A DNA stretch of 47,308 nt from NCBI GenBank assembly GCA_021785175.1, contig JAJYGH010000062.1:1-47308 (forward strand), in the 5' to 3' direction. This DNA is from Chloroflexota bacterium. GTDB lineage: Bacteria > Chloroflexota > Limnocylindria > Limnocylindrales > CSP1-4. How positions within the stretch are numbered: position 1 is the first letter of the stretch; every line of letters begins with the position of its first letter. Shown one piece after another: positions 16,500-25,151 of the stretch. The position numbers and the translations under genes were made by a program. Below the pieces are notes generated by a model. It searched no databases. It worked only from the letters and a program-made list of their open reading frames with translations, and was not told where the DNA came from.

Positions 16500-16844
16500 A
16501 TGGTCCGCTGGGGGCGCGCCGCGCGCGTCGAGACGCGGGGACGCCGGTCCGGGCTGCCGCGCGCGGCCGTCGTCGGATACGTCGGGGAGCCCGACGGATC
16601 GGTCCTCGTGGCGGCCGACGAGTTCGCCCACTGGGCGCGCAACCTCGCCGCGAACCCGGAGTGCCGGGTGACCATCGGCGACCGGACGTTCGCGGCGCAC
16701 GCCGAGCCGCTGGCCGACGCCGAGCGCGCACGCGCCATCCGGGAGCTCATCCTGCGCTACGGGACGCCGTCCGAACGGCTCGGGGATGGCCCGGCGTTCA
16801 GGCTGCGCCCGATTCCGGGCTCCCCCGCGGCGCGCCGTCGGTAG
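16500..16844 (+). CDS. Deazaflavin (F420)-dependent nitroreductase/quinone reductase-like protein
   Basis: A 114-residue split-barrel protein of the DDN family. The pattern [23 protein letters not shown], then [39 protein letters not shown], is characteristic. Members use reduced F420 to reduce quinones, nitro compounds or other acceptors. It lies 32 bases after guaB3 and 32 bases before guaA in the same direction. Its stop TAG is the first half of the guaA -10 box. The ATG at 16500 has no clear Shine-Dalgarno, so it may be translated by read-on from guaB3. No F420 biosynthesis gene is in the window. Confidence 0.8.
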   Translation: MVRWGRAARVETRGRRSGLPRAAVVGYVGEPDGSVLVAADEFAHWARNLAANPECRVTIGDRTFAAHAEPLADAERARAIRELILRYGTPSERLGDGPAFRLRPIPGSPAARRR

Positions 16845-16847
16845 ACT
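16842..16847 (+). promoter_or_regulatory. -10 box upstream of guaA (TAGACT)
   Basis: TAGACT overlaps the TAG stop of the preceding gene. Transcription would start near 16855, leaving a short leader with GAGGGAGG (16866-16873) before GTG 16877. It has the same GTAGACTCCG form as the tmk promoter. Confidence 0.45.
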
Positions 16848-16876
16848 CCGCGGCAGAGGCAGCGCGAGGGAGGATC

Positions 16877-18724
16877 GTGTCCGACAGCGAGGTGGCCGGG
16901 CCGGATCACGGGCGGCGAGGGATCGGCAGCGAGCCGACGCAGCCGGACCACGAGCGCCCATCGCCGGCCGGACGCGGCAGGACGGTGCACGGTGAGCCTG
17001 CGAACGCCGGCCACCGGGTTCTCGTCCCCGACGACGCGGAGGTCGAGGCGTACCTCGAGACGGCGCTCCACGCTCCGTCGCCCGAGCGCGAGCGTGTCGA
17101 CCGCCCGGGGGGTCGCGTTCCGCGGGGCGAGTCGAGCGCATCGCATCCCGACACGGTCATCGTGCTCGACTTCGGGAGCCAGTACGCACAGCTGATCGCG
17201 CGCCGCATCCGCGAGCTGAACGTCTACTCGGAGCTGCTCCCGTTCGACACGCCATGGGCCGAGATCGCGCGGCGCGATCCCGTGGCGATCGTGCTCTCCG
17301 GCGGCCCGAACAGCGTGTACGACGAGGCAGCGCCCCATCCCGACCCCGAGCTCTGGGGCGGGCGAGCGCCCGTGCTCGGGATCTGCTACGGCATGCACCT
17401 CATGGCGGAAGCGCTCGGCGGCGAAGTCGTGGCAGCGTCGAGACGGGAGTACGGGCCCGCCAACATCCAGGTGGTCGAGGTCGAGGGCACCGACGCCGGC
17501 GCGCGCCTGTTCGCCGGGACGCCTCGCGAGCAGCCGGTGTGGATGAGCCACGGGGACTCGATCGTCCGCCTGCCGGAGGGCTTCCGGGCGACGGCGCAGA
17601 CGTCCTCGACGCCCGTCGCCGCGATGGCCGAGCCCGAGCGCCGGTTCTACGGCATCCAGTTCCACCCGGAGGTCGTCCACACGCCCGCCGGCCGGGACCT
17701 CCTGCGGAACTTCGTCGTCGGCATCGCCGGAGCGCGCCCGACCTGGACCCCCGCGAACTTCATCGACGCCACGGTCGCCGAGATCCGGTCCCGGATCGAC
17801 GCGCACGCACGGGCGACGGGATCGGACGGCCGGGTCATCTGCGCCCTGTCCGGCGGTGTCGACTCGGCCGTGGCGGCCACGCTCGTGCAGCGCGCCGTCG
17901 GGGACCGGCTGACCTGCATCTACGTCGACCACGGGCTCATGCGCAAGCAGGAGTCGGAGCTGCTCCGCGCGACGTTCGAGGCGAATCTCGGCATGCGGCT
18001 CGTGATGGTCGACGCACGCGAGCGGTTCATCGCGCGGCTGGCGGGCGTGGTCGACCCGGAGCAGAAGCGGCGCATCATCGGCGACGAGTTCATCCGGGTC
18101 TTCGAGGAGGAGGCGGCGAAGCTCGGCCGCATCGACTTCCTCACGCAGGGCACGCTGTATCCGGACGTCATCGAGTCGACCGCGCCGGAGACGAAGGCGG
18201 CGCAGAAGATCAAGACACACCACAACGTCGGCGGTCTGCCCAGCGACCTGCGGTTCACCCTGATCGAGCCGCTTCGCTACCTGTTCAAGGACGAGGTTCG
18301 GCGGGTCGGGCTCGCGCTCGGGCTGCCGGAGGCGATGGTGCAGCGGCAGCCGTTCCCGGGCCCCGGGCTCGCGATCCGGATCATCGGCGAGGTGACGGCG
18401 GAGCAGCTCGACACGCTCCGTGAGGCCGACTGGATCGTGATCGACGAGATCAAGGCCGCCGGCCTGTACCGCTCGGTCTGGCAGAGCTTCGCGATCCTGA
18501 CCCCGATCCGGAGCGTCGGGGTCATGGGCGACGGGCGGACGTACGCGAACGTCGTCGCGATCCGCGCCGTCACGAGCGACGACGGGATGACGGCCGACTG
18601 GGCGAAGCTCCCGTACGACGTTCTGGCGAGGATCAGCTCGCGTATCGTGAACGAGGTCCCCGGCGTGAACCGGGTCGTCTACGACATCAGCAGCAAGCCC
18701 CCCGCGACGATCGAGTGGGAGTGA
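16877..18724 (+). CDS. guaA: GMP synthase (glutamine-hydrolysing)
   Basis: A 615-residue enzyme converting XMP to GMP. After about 95 residues of low-complexity, charged N-terminal extension, the glutaminase domain begins ([19 protein letters not shown]) with its nucleophile cysteine in [11 protein letters not shown] and histidine/glutamate in FHPEVVHT. The ATP-pyrophosphatase P-loop is SGGVDSAVA. The C-terminal dimer domain ends [11 protein letters not shown], the family hallmark. GTG 16877 has GAGGG upstream. The extension is longer than in other GuaA proteins. The 3' end abuts the next gene. Confidence 0.97.
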   Translation: MSDSEVAGPDHGRRGIGSEPTQPDHERPSPAGRGRTVHGEPANAGHRVLVPDDAEVEAYLETALHAPSPERERVDRPGGRVPRGESSASHPDTVIVLDFGSQYAQLIARRIRELNVYSELLPFDTPWAEIARRDPVAIVLSGGPNSVYDEAAPHPDPELWGGRAPVLGICYGMHLMAEALGGEVVAASRREYGPANIQVVEVEGTDAGARLFAGTPREQPVWMSHGDSIVRLPEGFRATAQTSSTPVAAMAEPERRFYGIQFHPEVVHTPAGRDLLRNFVVGIAGARPTWTPANFIDATVAEIRSRIDAHARATGSDGRVICALSGGVDSAVAATLVQRAVGDRLTCIYVDHGLMRKQESELLRATFEANLGMRLVMVDARERFIARLAGVVDPEQKRRIIGDEFIRVFEEEAAKLGRIDFLTQGTLYPDVIESTAPETKAAQKIKTHHNVGGLPSDLRFTLIEPLRYLFKDEVRRVGLALGLPEAMVQRQPFPGPGLAIRIIGEVTAEQLDTLREADWIVIDEIKAAGLYRSVWQSFAILTPIRSVGVMGDGRTYANVVAIRAVTSDDGMTADWAKLPYDVLARISSRIVNEVPGVNRVVYDISSKPPATIEWE

Positions 18725-18726
18725 CG

Positions 18727-19488
18727 GTGGACGAGCCGAGGCAGACCGACGGCGAACGGGCCGATCTCGACGAGGCGGTCGCGTCGGCGTCCGGCCAGCG
18801 TGCATTGGCGGCGGCGTCCCAGCAGCCGGCCGCGACGCGCGCGCCCGGCGAGGCCGCATCGTCGGCGGCGTCCGACCCGAGCGACCCGACCGCCCCCGTG
18901 TTCGATGCCGCCGGCGATCCGCTGCCGGCTCGTTCGTTCGCGCCGGGCCTCGACGACGCCGCGCTCGGCATCTCGCCCGCGGGCGTCAGGCCGGTCACGT
19001 GCGGGTGGTGCGGCACGGTGCTCGCGGACGAGGCGGCCAGGGAGTGCCCGATCTGCGGCGCGGCGCTCCAGCCGCAGCAGGAGCTGCCCGAGATCCCTGG
19101 AGTGAACGTCGCCCCGGTCGACGTCCGGCGTGCCGTCCGCACCGTCAACCCGGACATCCTCGCGCTCGTGGCGCCGCCTGTGGCCGACGACATCGCGCGC
19201 CCCGGCACGCGCCCGGCGCTCGAGCCGCCGAGCACCTCGATCCGGCTGCTGATGCTCCAGCTGGAGCTCGAGGCGCAGCGGGCCACCGCTTCGACAAGCG
19301 CCCCCGGCGCCGCTCCGGCCGCGTCACCCGGAGGAACGGACGCTCCCGGGCACTCGGCCGCCGAGGTGTCCCCGGCCAGGGCGCCGTCGCCAGCAGACGC
19401 GACGTCAGCGATCGAGGCGCCTCCCGCCATCGAGACGACGCCCGGCAGTGCCGAGCAGGGCCCGGATCCGTCTCGGCCCGGCGTCTGA
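18727..19488 (+). CDS. Hypothetical zinc-ribbon protein
   Basis: A 253-residue protein of mostly Ala/Pro/Ser-rich disordered sequence around one zinc ribbon, CGWCGTVL with CPICGAALQ (about residues 95-120). A conserved-looking segment follows (VNVAPVDVRRAVRTVNPDILALVAPP). GTG 18727 is chosen because GGAG (18718-18721) lies five bases before it; GTG 18721, overlapping the guaA stop, is the alternative. No function can be assigned; a protein- or nucleic-acid-binding role is possible. Confidence 0.65.
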   Translation: MDEPRQTDGERADLDEAVASASGQRALAAASQQPAATRAPGEAASSAASDPSDPTAPVFDAAGDPLPARSFAPGLDDAALGISPAGVRPVTCGWCGTVLADEAARECPICGAALQPQQELPEIPGVNVAPVDVRRAVRTVNPDILALVAPPVADDIARPGTRPALEPPSTSIRLLMLQLELEAQRATASTSAPGAAPAASPGGTDAPGHSAAEVSPARAPSPADATSAIEAPPAIETTPGSAEQGPDPSRPGV

Positions 19489-19491
19489 GCC

Positions 19492-19497
19492 TATCCT
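19492..19497 (+). promoter_or_regulatory. -10 box (TATCCT), leaderless geometry
   Basis: TATCCT ends seven bases before the GTG at 19505, immediately after the stop of the zinc-ribbon gene. Same geometry as darA and the glycan operon promoter. Confidence 0.4.
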
Positions 19498-19504
19498 CCC
19501 GTTC

Positions 19505-19981
19505 GTGCGCAGCCGTCCACCGGTTCCCGGCCCGTCGTTCCTCAAGGAAGAGGAAGTCGCGGTTCCGGCGCCGCCAGGAGAGGCGCCCACGGTCGCCCGA
19601 GTCGGCATGACGAAGCCGACGGCGATGGACGACGGCTGGTGGCTCGCGGTGCTGTTCGCGCACGACGACGCGGGGATCATGGAGGCCGAGGAGTTCGCGC
19701 CCCGTTCCGGTCCGCCGCCCGTGCCGCCGCTGTTCGTGATGGGGCCCGCGCTCGCGGGAGCGCTCTCGGGGCTGATCCTCGAGGAGGGGGGCCGCCAGCA
19801 GATCCGTCTCGCGCTCCCGGCGTCCGCCGACGAGCGACGGCCGTGGCGGCAGCCGCTGGTCCTCCGGATGGCGATCCGCTGGGAGCCGATGCGGGCGGCC
19901 ACGATGCGTCCGACCGAGCTGGCGCAGGCCGCCCTGCACGCATTCCGTCGCGCCCTCGTCGCCGCCGGCAGCCCTTCGTGA
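19505..19981 (+). CDS. Hypothetical protein
   Basis: A 158-residue protein with a proline-rich N-terminus (RPPVPGPSFLKEEEVAVPAPP), then DDGWWLAVLFAHDDAGIMEAEEFAP, a Gly/Ala-rich helix, and a charged C-terminus. I recognise no family. It follows the zinc-ribbon gene by 16 bases and its stop overlaps the start of a membrane protein gene (GTGA, 19978-19981), so the two are translationally coupled. Codon use is like its neighbours. Confidence 0.55.
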   Translation: MRSRPPVPGPSFLKEEEVAVPAPPGEAPTVARVGMTKPTAMDDGWWLAVLFAHDDAGIMEAEEFAPRSGPPPVPPLFVMGPALAGALSGLILEEGGRQQIRLALPASADERRPWRQPLVLRMAIRWEPMRAATMRPTELAQAALHAFRRALVAAGSPS

Positions 19982-20865
19982 GGGCCGCGCTCGGAGCGCT
20001 TGCGAGGTCGCCGCTCTCCTGGATCGTCGGCGCGGCCGGGTTCCTCGCCCGCGGTGGGCTGGTGGCTCTTGCGCTGCCGATCCTCTCGCTTCCGACGCCC
20101 GTGGGGGTCACGCTGCTCGTCCCGCCGATCGCCGTCACGACGAGCGGCATCTCCGCGTCGTTCATCCCCGAACTGGTCGCGCTCGGGGTCGCCGTCTGCG
20201 TCGTGATCGTGGCTGCCCTCGTGCTGGCGGCCACGGCGGACGCGGTCGCGTTCGACCGCCTGGCCGAGCCGGGATCCGGGCACGCCGGCGTCCGGCACCT
20301 GCGCGGGATCGTCGCGCGTCTCGTCGGCGTCGAGATCGTCGCGCTGATCCCGACCGTGATCGCCGCCGTCGTGGCCGCGGACAACCTCATCGCCGTCGGC
20401 GAGCACGAGTACCTGCTGCCGTCGTCGTCCGCCGTCCCGTACGTCGTCCGGGTCCTGCGCGGCGCGTGGCCGTCCGTGACCGCCGTCGCCGCGTGTCTCC
20501 TCGTATCGGACCTGGTCAACGCCGTGCTGTCGCGCGCCGTGCTCCGGCGTGCGTTCGGGTGGCCGCGGCCGGAGGGGGCGAGGCACGCCAGCTTCGCGCG
20601 CTCGGCTGTCCGGGTGGCCGGCACATGGGCCGCCGCATGGCTCGTCACCGGCGTCTCGCTGGCGCTCGCCGTCGCAGTCGTCGAGCTCGCCTGGCCGCCG
20701 GCGCGCGACGCCTACACCGCGACGATGTCGGCGCCCGGACCGGCACCCGTGGAGCTCGCGGCCGCCACCGTCGGGCTCGTCGTCGCCTGGATCGCCGCCG
20801 TCCTGATCGCCGGCTTGGGATCGTCGATACGTACACTCCTCTGGAGCTTTGGCACGATCCCGTAA
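19978..20865 (+). CDS. Hypothetical multi-pass membrane protein
   Basis: A 295-residue membrane protein with about six hydrophobic spans (for example SWIVGAAGFLARGGLVALALPIL and VCVVIVAALVLAATADAVAF). The Arg-rich loop RLAEPGSGHAGVRHLRGIVARL is predicted to be cytoplasmic. The pattern of long periplasmic-type loops and even spans resembles general DUF membrane proteins of Chloroflexi. No transport or enzymatic motif is visible. The GTG overlaps the preceding stop. Confidence 0.6.
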   Translation: MRAALGALARSPLSWIVGAAGFLARGGLVALALPILSLPTPVGVTLLVPPIAVTTSGISASFIPELVALGVAVCVVIVAALVLAATADAVAFDRLAEPGSGHAGVRHLRGIVARLVGVEIVALIPTVIAAVVAADNLIAVGEHEYLLPSSSAVPYVVRVLRGAWPSVTAVAACLLVSDLVNAVLSRAVLRRAFGWPRPEGARHASFARSAVRVAGTWAAAWLVTGVSLALAVAVVELAWPPARDAYTATMSAPGPAPVELAAATVGLVVAWIAAVLIAGLGSSIRTLLWSFGTIP

Positions 20866-20888
20866 GGGGAACGGCGGAGACCCTCTGG

Positions 20889-20894
20889 TACACT
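20889..20894 (+). promoter_or_regulatory. -10-like box (TACACT) before the double-zinc-ribbon gene
   Basis: GGTACACT lies 42 bases before ATG 20937, giving a short leader that contains AGGAGG (20918-20923). A second TACACT occurs at 20834-20839 inside the end of the previous gene. Confidence 0.4.
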
Positions 20895-20936
20895 CGCTCG
20901 GCTTCACCGGCACTCCCAGGAGGCGTCAGTCACCAG

Positions 20937-21548
20937 ATGTCCCAGATCCTCACGCCGGTCGGGGATGCGATCAACTCGTTCCTGAGCGACTCCCACGTCC
21001 AGCTCATCGGCCGGGCGATCGCGGTCTACATCGTCTTCGTCTGGCTCGCCTGCGCCTACTGGGCGTTCCGCGACGCTCAGTCCCGGACAGCGAACCCGAT
21101 CGTCCCGTACCTGGCCGCGATCCTGATCATCCTCTTCACGCCCGTGCTGTTCCCGTTCGGGCTGCTGTTGTACCGCCTGATCCGCCCGAGCGAGACCGTG
21201 GCCGAGGCGAACGAACGCGCGATCGCCGAGGAGGCGATGCTGCGGGAGATCGAGGCCCAGCCGCACTGCGCGAACTGCGACCGCCGCGTCGAGGCGGAGT
21301 GGCTCGTCTGCCCGACGTGCCGCAACCAGCTCCGCCGGCTCTGCCCCTCGTGCAGCCGCCGCGTCGAGCTCGACTGGACCGTGTGCGCCTGGTGCGGCAC
21401 CGACCTCGTGCCGCCGCGCGTCGCGGCCTCGCGCCCGCCGGCCGCAGGCCGTCGGGGCGTCCGGAGCCCTGCGCCTGACACCGCGATCGCGGGTGGGACC
21501 ATGGAGTTCCGCGCCGACCAGCAGCCCGGCCCGACGACGCTGCCGTGA
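20937..21548 (+). CDS. Membrane-anchored double zinc ribbon protein
   Basis: A 203-residue protein. Two membrane spans lie at about residues 24-42 and 52-76 (YIVFVWLACAYWAF and LAAILIILFTPVLFPFGLLLY). A cytoplasmic double zinc ribbon follows: CANC..CPTC and CPSC..CAWC, with the repeated phrase RRVE.EW/LDW. A disordered Pro/Arg-rich tail ends the protein. Such proteins are common in Chloroflexi and Actinobacteria without a known role; a scaffold or membrane-quality sensor is possible. AGGAGG is 13 bases before the ATG, rather far. The stop overlaps the CPBP protease start. Confidence 0.75.
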   Translation: MSQILTPVGDAINSFLSDSHVQLIGRAIAVYIVFVWLACAYWAFRDAQSRTANPIVPYLAAILIILFTPVLFPFGLLLYRLIRPSETVAEANERAIAEEAMLREIEAQPHCANCDRRVEAEWLVCPTCRNQLRRLCPSCSRRVELDWTVCAWCGTDLVPPRVAASRPPAAGRRGVRSPAPDTAIAGGTMEFRADQQPGPTTLP

Positions 21549-22684
21549 CCGACGGCCGGGACCCGGCGCGGGAGCCCGGCTCCTCGGACGGCACCCGCGC
21601 GGACGACGACCAGCCGGCCGAACCCGACACTTCGAACATGCTCGCCGAGTCGGGCGCCGAAGTCCCGCGGCCGGACGCGCCCCCGGGATGGGACGGCCGG
21701 CCCGGAACCGTGTCGCCGTGGCCTCCACCCCCGGTCGAGCCCCGACCAGCACGCGGGCTGTTCGTGGGCGCGTGGTTGCTCGGGTTCGTCGGCGTCGCGC
21801 TGCTCACGGCGACCGGCTTCGCGGAGGCCCGGGGCGCTGCCCCCGCGGGCGCCCCGATGCGGCTCGTGCTCACGGTCGGGGCGTTCGTCGCGCTCGCGGC
21901 GGCGTTCGCCGTCGCGGCGCTCTACCAGCTGCGTGCCCGCTCCGCGCGGCCGGCGGAACGGTATCGCGGCCCCTCGCCCCTGATCCTGCTCGTCCTGATC
22001 ATCATCGCGCTGTCGCTCGTTGCCGGGCTGCTCGTGGCCTCCGCCCGGCTTTCGCTCCAGGCCGGCTCGGGCGGGACCTTCGTCGCCGTCGCGCTGACGA
22101 CCGTCGGATACCTGGCCGGCATCTGGCTGTTCGTCGTGCGTCCCCACGTGATGGACTGGCGGTCGATGGGCTGGCCGACGACGGCACAGGCGCTGGCCCG
22201 GGCGCCGGCCGATGCGCTGACCGGGATCGCCGTCGTCGTCCCGGCGTACTTCCTCGTGCAGCTGCTCGCCGGCCTGCTCGCGGTACTCCTCGGCGCACAG
22301 CTGCCGGACGTCGTCCCGACCCCGCGCTCCGTGCCCGGCGCGTTCGAGACCATCCTTGCCGCTGCGATCATCGCGCCGTTCGGAGAGGAGGCGTTCTTCC
22401 GCGGATTCTCGATGACGGCCTGGTGGCGCGATCTCGGGCTCCGCCCCGCGCTCATCCGGGCGACGCTCTTCTTCGCGGCCGCGCACCTCGTGAACGTGCT
22501 CGGCACCGGCACCGGCGATCTGGCGCGGACCGCCATCCTCCAGTTCGTCGTGATCCTGCCGATCGGGTACGTGCTCGGCTGGCTGTTCGCGCGGCGCGGG
22601 ATCGTCGCATCGATGGCCGGGCACATGACGTTCAACGCGATCTCGGTCGCGCTGCTGCTGGCGGCGACGTCGTTCCGGCCCTGA
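21545..22684 (+). CDS. CPBP-family intramembrane glutamic endopeptidase
   Basis: A 379-residue protein with a disordered N-terminus of about 70 residues and then eight or so membrane spans. The CPBP (CAAX protease and bacteriocin-processing) motifs are present: FGEEAFFRGFS with the catalytic glutamates, histidine in FFAAAHLVNVL, and HMTFNAIS. Family members cleave membrane-embedded peptides in CAAX processing, bacteriocin self-immunity or signalling. The GTG overlaps the stop of the double-zinc-ribbon gene (GTGA), suggesting that protein may be a partner or substrate. This is inference. Confidence 0.88.
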   Translation: MTDGRDPAREPGSSDGTRADDDQPAEPDTSNMLAESGAEVPRPDAPPGWDGRPGTVSPWPPPPVEPRPARGLFVGAWLLGFVGVALLTATGFAEARGAAPAGAPMRLVLTVGAFVALAAAFAVAALYQLRARSARPAERYRGPSPLILLVLIIIALSLVAGLLVASARLSLQAGSGGTFVAVALTTVGYLAGIWLFVVRPHVMDWRSMGWPTTAQALARAPADALTGIAVVVPAYFLVQLLAGLLAVLLGAQLPDVVPTPRSVPGAFETILAAAIIAPFGEEAFFRGFSMTAWWRDLGLRPALIRATLFFAAAHLVNVLGTGTGDLARTAILQFVVILPIGYVLGWLFARRGIVASMAGHMTFNAISVALLLAATSFRP

Positions 22685-22879
22685 CGGCAAGCGGAAACCG
22701 GCCGGGCGGACAGCCCAGGAAGTCCCAGGCAAGCCGGGGCGAAGCCTGCGGTGAGTGACGGCGGGCACAATGGCGCCAGCTCTCGGGTCCGGACGGCGGA
22801 GGAATCGGCGGGCTCCGTTGTTCGGGCTCGAGGGCGCCAGGCCTGCGGGCGTCGTGCGGGGCGGATGGTGCCTGTTCAC

Positions 22880-22967
22880 GCCGCCACTCTCGCCCGCGGC
22901 GGCCGCCACTTTCGCCCGCGACGGCCGCCACTCTCGCCCGCGGCGGCCGCCACTCCCGTCGCGTGCG
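22880..22967. repeat. 22-bp tandem repeat upstream of radC
   Basis: Three 22-bp units starting at 22880, 22902 and 22924, each beginning GCCGCCACT, with two substitutions in the second copy, plus a partial fourth from 22946. They lie in the 408-base gap 22685-23092 between the CPBP protease and radC. I see no convincing gene elsewhere in that gap, although one frame stays open through it. Confidence 0.85.
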
Positions 22968-23092
22968 CCGCCGGTCGCGCCCCTCACGATGTGCGGCGCC
23001 GCCTCGGGGAGCGCAGGACCCCGGCGGCCACTCGCGCCGTGCCGCGTCGCGGCGACCGCGTCATCTCGCCCGCGCCACCCGAGGAGGCCGTC

Positions 23093-23815
23093 ATGTCGCA
23101 CACGACGCTCGCGCCGAGGCTCCTCCGCGAGCTCCCTGCCGAGGAGCGCCCTCGCGAGCGGCTCGCCTCGCGGGGTGCGGGCGGGCTGGCGAATGCCGAG
23201 CTGATCGCACTCCTCTGGGGTAGCGGTGCGGCGGGACACAGCGCCGTCGACCTGGCGTCCGAGGCGCTTGCCAGGCACGGCGGCCTGGCGGGCCTCGCGG
23301 GTGCGGGCCCGATCGAACTCGAGGCGTTGCCGGGTGTGGGGTCGGCGCGCGCCGCCCAGCTGGTCGCGGCGTTCGAGCTCGGGCGCCGGCTGCTCGCCGA
23401 CTGGCCGACCGGCCGGTTCACGATCAGGACACCACGAGACGTCGCCGACCGGCTCGTGATGCAGATGGGCCGGCTCGAACGCGAGGAGCTCCGCGTCGTG
23501 CTGCTCAACACGAAGAACCAGGTCCTTGGCGTCCAGACGGTGTACCAGGGGAACGTTTCCGCGGCCCTCGTCCGAGTCGGCGAGCTGTTCCGCGACGCCG
23601 TTCGCCAGTCGGCCGCGGGGATCATCCTGGTGCACAATCACCCCTCGGGCGACCCGGCTCCGAGCCCCGATGATCTCCACCTGACCGCCGAGGCGATTGC
23701 GGCCGGCCGGCTCCTGGACGTGCCCGTGCTCGATCACCTCGTGATCGGGCACGACGCCTTCGTCAGCCTGCGAGACCGCGGCGTCGCGTTCGAACGAGCC
23801 GGCGGCGATCGTTGA
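23093..23815 (+). CDS. radC: RadC/UPF0758 JAB-domain protein
   Basis: A 240-residue protein. An N-terminal helix-hairpin-helix segment (LANAELIALLWGSG, LPGVGSARAAQLVAAFELG) precedes a JAB/MPN+ domain with the metal motif HNHPSGDPAPSPDD. The family has been called a DNA repair protein but its biochemical role is unsettled. GAGGAGG five bases before ATG 23093 fixes the start. radC next to mreB-mreC is a widely conserved arrangement, as in Bacillus. Confidence 0.95.
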   Translation: MSHTTLAPRLLRELPAEERPRERLASRGAGGLANAELIALLWGSGAAGHSAVDLASEALARHGGLAGLAGAGPIELEALPGVGSARAAQLVAAFELGRRLLADWPTGRFTIRTPRDVADRLVMQMGRLEREELRVVLLNTKNQVLGVQTVYQGNVSAALVRVGELFRDAVRQSAAGIILVHNHPSGDPAPSPDDLHLTAEAIAAGRLLDVPVLDHLVIGHDAFVSLRDRGVAFERAGGDR

Positions 23816-23987
23816 CCTGCGCGGCCCCATGGGCCGAGCGGCCGGCGGGAGGCCGAGATCCCGGGCGCGAGCATGAGACGGTTGGGTGACGTTCATGCCG
23901 CCGGCACCCGTGATCGCGTGGGGCACGAACCTGGCGGATGGCTCCGTGTTGCGCGGCGACCACCTCCGGACGGCCTGACCCGCTGGC

Positions 23988-23993
23988 TATACT
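23988..23993 (+). promoter_or_regulatory. -10 box of mreB (TATACT)
   Basis: TATACTGCCTGC at 23988-23999 repeats, with one change, the element before darA and guaB3. The mreB leader would be about 75 bases. There is only a weak CAGG as ribosome site. Confidence 0.5.
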
Positions 23994-24076
23994 GCCTGCG
24001 CCGCTGGTCCGCCCCATCCAAACGCCCGGCGTACCCGCTCCTCGCCCGCACGACAACAGGCAGGTCCGCCACGAGC

Positions 24077-25129
24077 ATGCTCGACGCCTTCTTCGGCCTC
24101 TTCTCCCGGGACATCGGGATCGACCTCGGCACGGCCAACACGCTCGTCCACGTGCGCGACCGCGGCATCGTCATCAGCGAGCCGAGCGTCGTCGCGCTGG
24201 ACGTCAGGACGCGCAAGGTGCTCGCGATCGGGGCGGAGGCGAAGCGCATGGTGGGCCGCACCCCGGCGAACATCGTCGCGATCCGCCCGCTCCGCGACGG
24301 TGTGATCAGCGACTTCGACGTCACCGGCGAGATGATCCGGGCGTTCGTGAACAAGGTGCACGACCGTGTGGGCCTGATCCCGCGGCCGCGCATGCTCCTC
24401 GGCGTGCCGTCCGGCGTGACCGAGGTCGAGAAGCGCGCCGTTCGCGACGCCGCGATGAACGCCGGGGCGCGTTGGGCGCGCCTCATCGAGGAGCCGATGG
24501 CCGCCGCGATCGGGGCGGGGCTGCCGGTGGGGGAGCCCTCGGGCAGCATGATCGTCGACATCGGCGGCGGTACGACCGAGGTCGCGGTGATCAGTCTCGG
24601 CGGCATCGTCACGAGCCGGAGCATCCGGATCGGGGGCGACGAGATGGACCAGGACATCGTCACGTTCGGCCGGCGCGAGTACAACCTGCTGGTCGGCGAG
24701 CGAACCGCCGAGGACATCAAGATCGCGCTCGGGTCGGCATATTCCGGCGAGTGGGACGAGATGCGCGTGACACTCCGGGGCCGTGATCTGCTCACCGGCC
24801 TGCCGAGGCAGGTCGAGGTCGCCGCGGAGCAGGTTCGGGACGCCATCGAGGCGTCCGTCCAGCAGATCGTCGACATCGTCAAGGACACGATCGAGGAGAC
24901 GCCCCCCGAGCTCGTGGCCGACATCATGGACCAGGGGATCGTCCTCGCCGGCGGCGGCGCGCTCCTGCAGGGCCTGGACCGACGGATCGCCGAGGCGACG
25001 CAGATGCCGGTCCACGTGGCCGACGACCCGCTGACGTGCGTCGCGCGTGGCACGGGCAAGGCGCTCGAGGAGCTCGAGACGATGGAGCGGTCGCTGGTTC
25101 CGGACACGTACACGCGGCTGCGGCGCTGA
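24077..25129 (+). CDS. mreB: Rod-shape actin homologue MreB
   Basis: A 350-residue actin-fold ATPase that forms membrane-associated filaments guiding wall elongation. Phosphate and nucleotide motifs are DIGIDLGTANTLVHV near the N-terminus, MIVDIGGGTTEVAVISLGG, and GIVLAGGGALLQGLDRRI. The length is that of a normal MreB. ATG 24077 follows the family start MLDAFFGLFSRDIGIDLGT. It is followed 22 bases later by mreC. Confidence 0.98.
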   Translation: MLDAFFGLFSRDIGIDLGTANTLVHVRDRGIVISEPSVVALDVRTRKVLAIGAEAKRMVGRTPANIVAIRPLRDGVISDFDVTGEMIRAFVNKVHDRVGLIPRPRMLLGVPSGVTEVEKRAVRDAAMNAGARWARLIEEPMAAAIGAGLPVGEPSGSMIVDIGGGTTEVAVISLGGIVTSRSIRIGGDEMDQDIVTFGRREYNLLVGERTAEDIKIALGSAYSGEWDEMRVTLRGRDLLTGLPRQVEVAAEQVRDAIEASVQQIVDIVKDTIEETPPELVADIMDQGIVLAGGGALLQGLDRRIAEATQMPVHVADDPLTCVARGTGKALEELETMERSLVPDTYTRLRR

Positions 25130-25151
25130 CGCGGCGGCGCTGCGATCCTCC

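Noticed and set aside
23093-23815. c-di-AMP cyclase (DisA/RadA-like) because of proximity to repair names
   Set aside because: The protein has the HNHPSGD JAB motif of RadC/UPF0758 and no DAC domain.
21077-23926. Minus-strand open frame of 949 codons
   Set aside because: Opposite the double-zinc-ribbon, CPBP and radC genes; no conserved domain, low-complexity composition.
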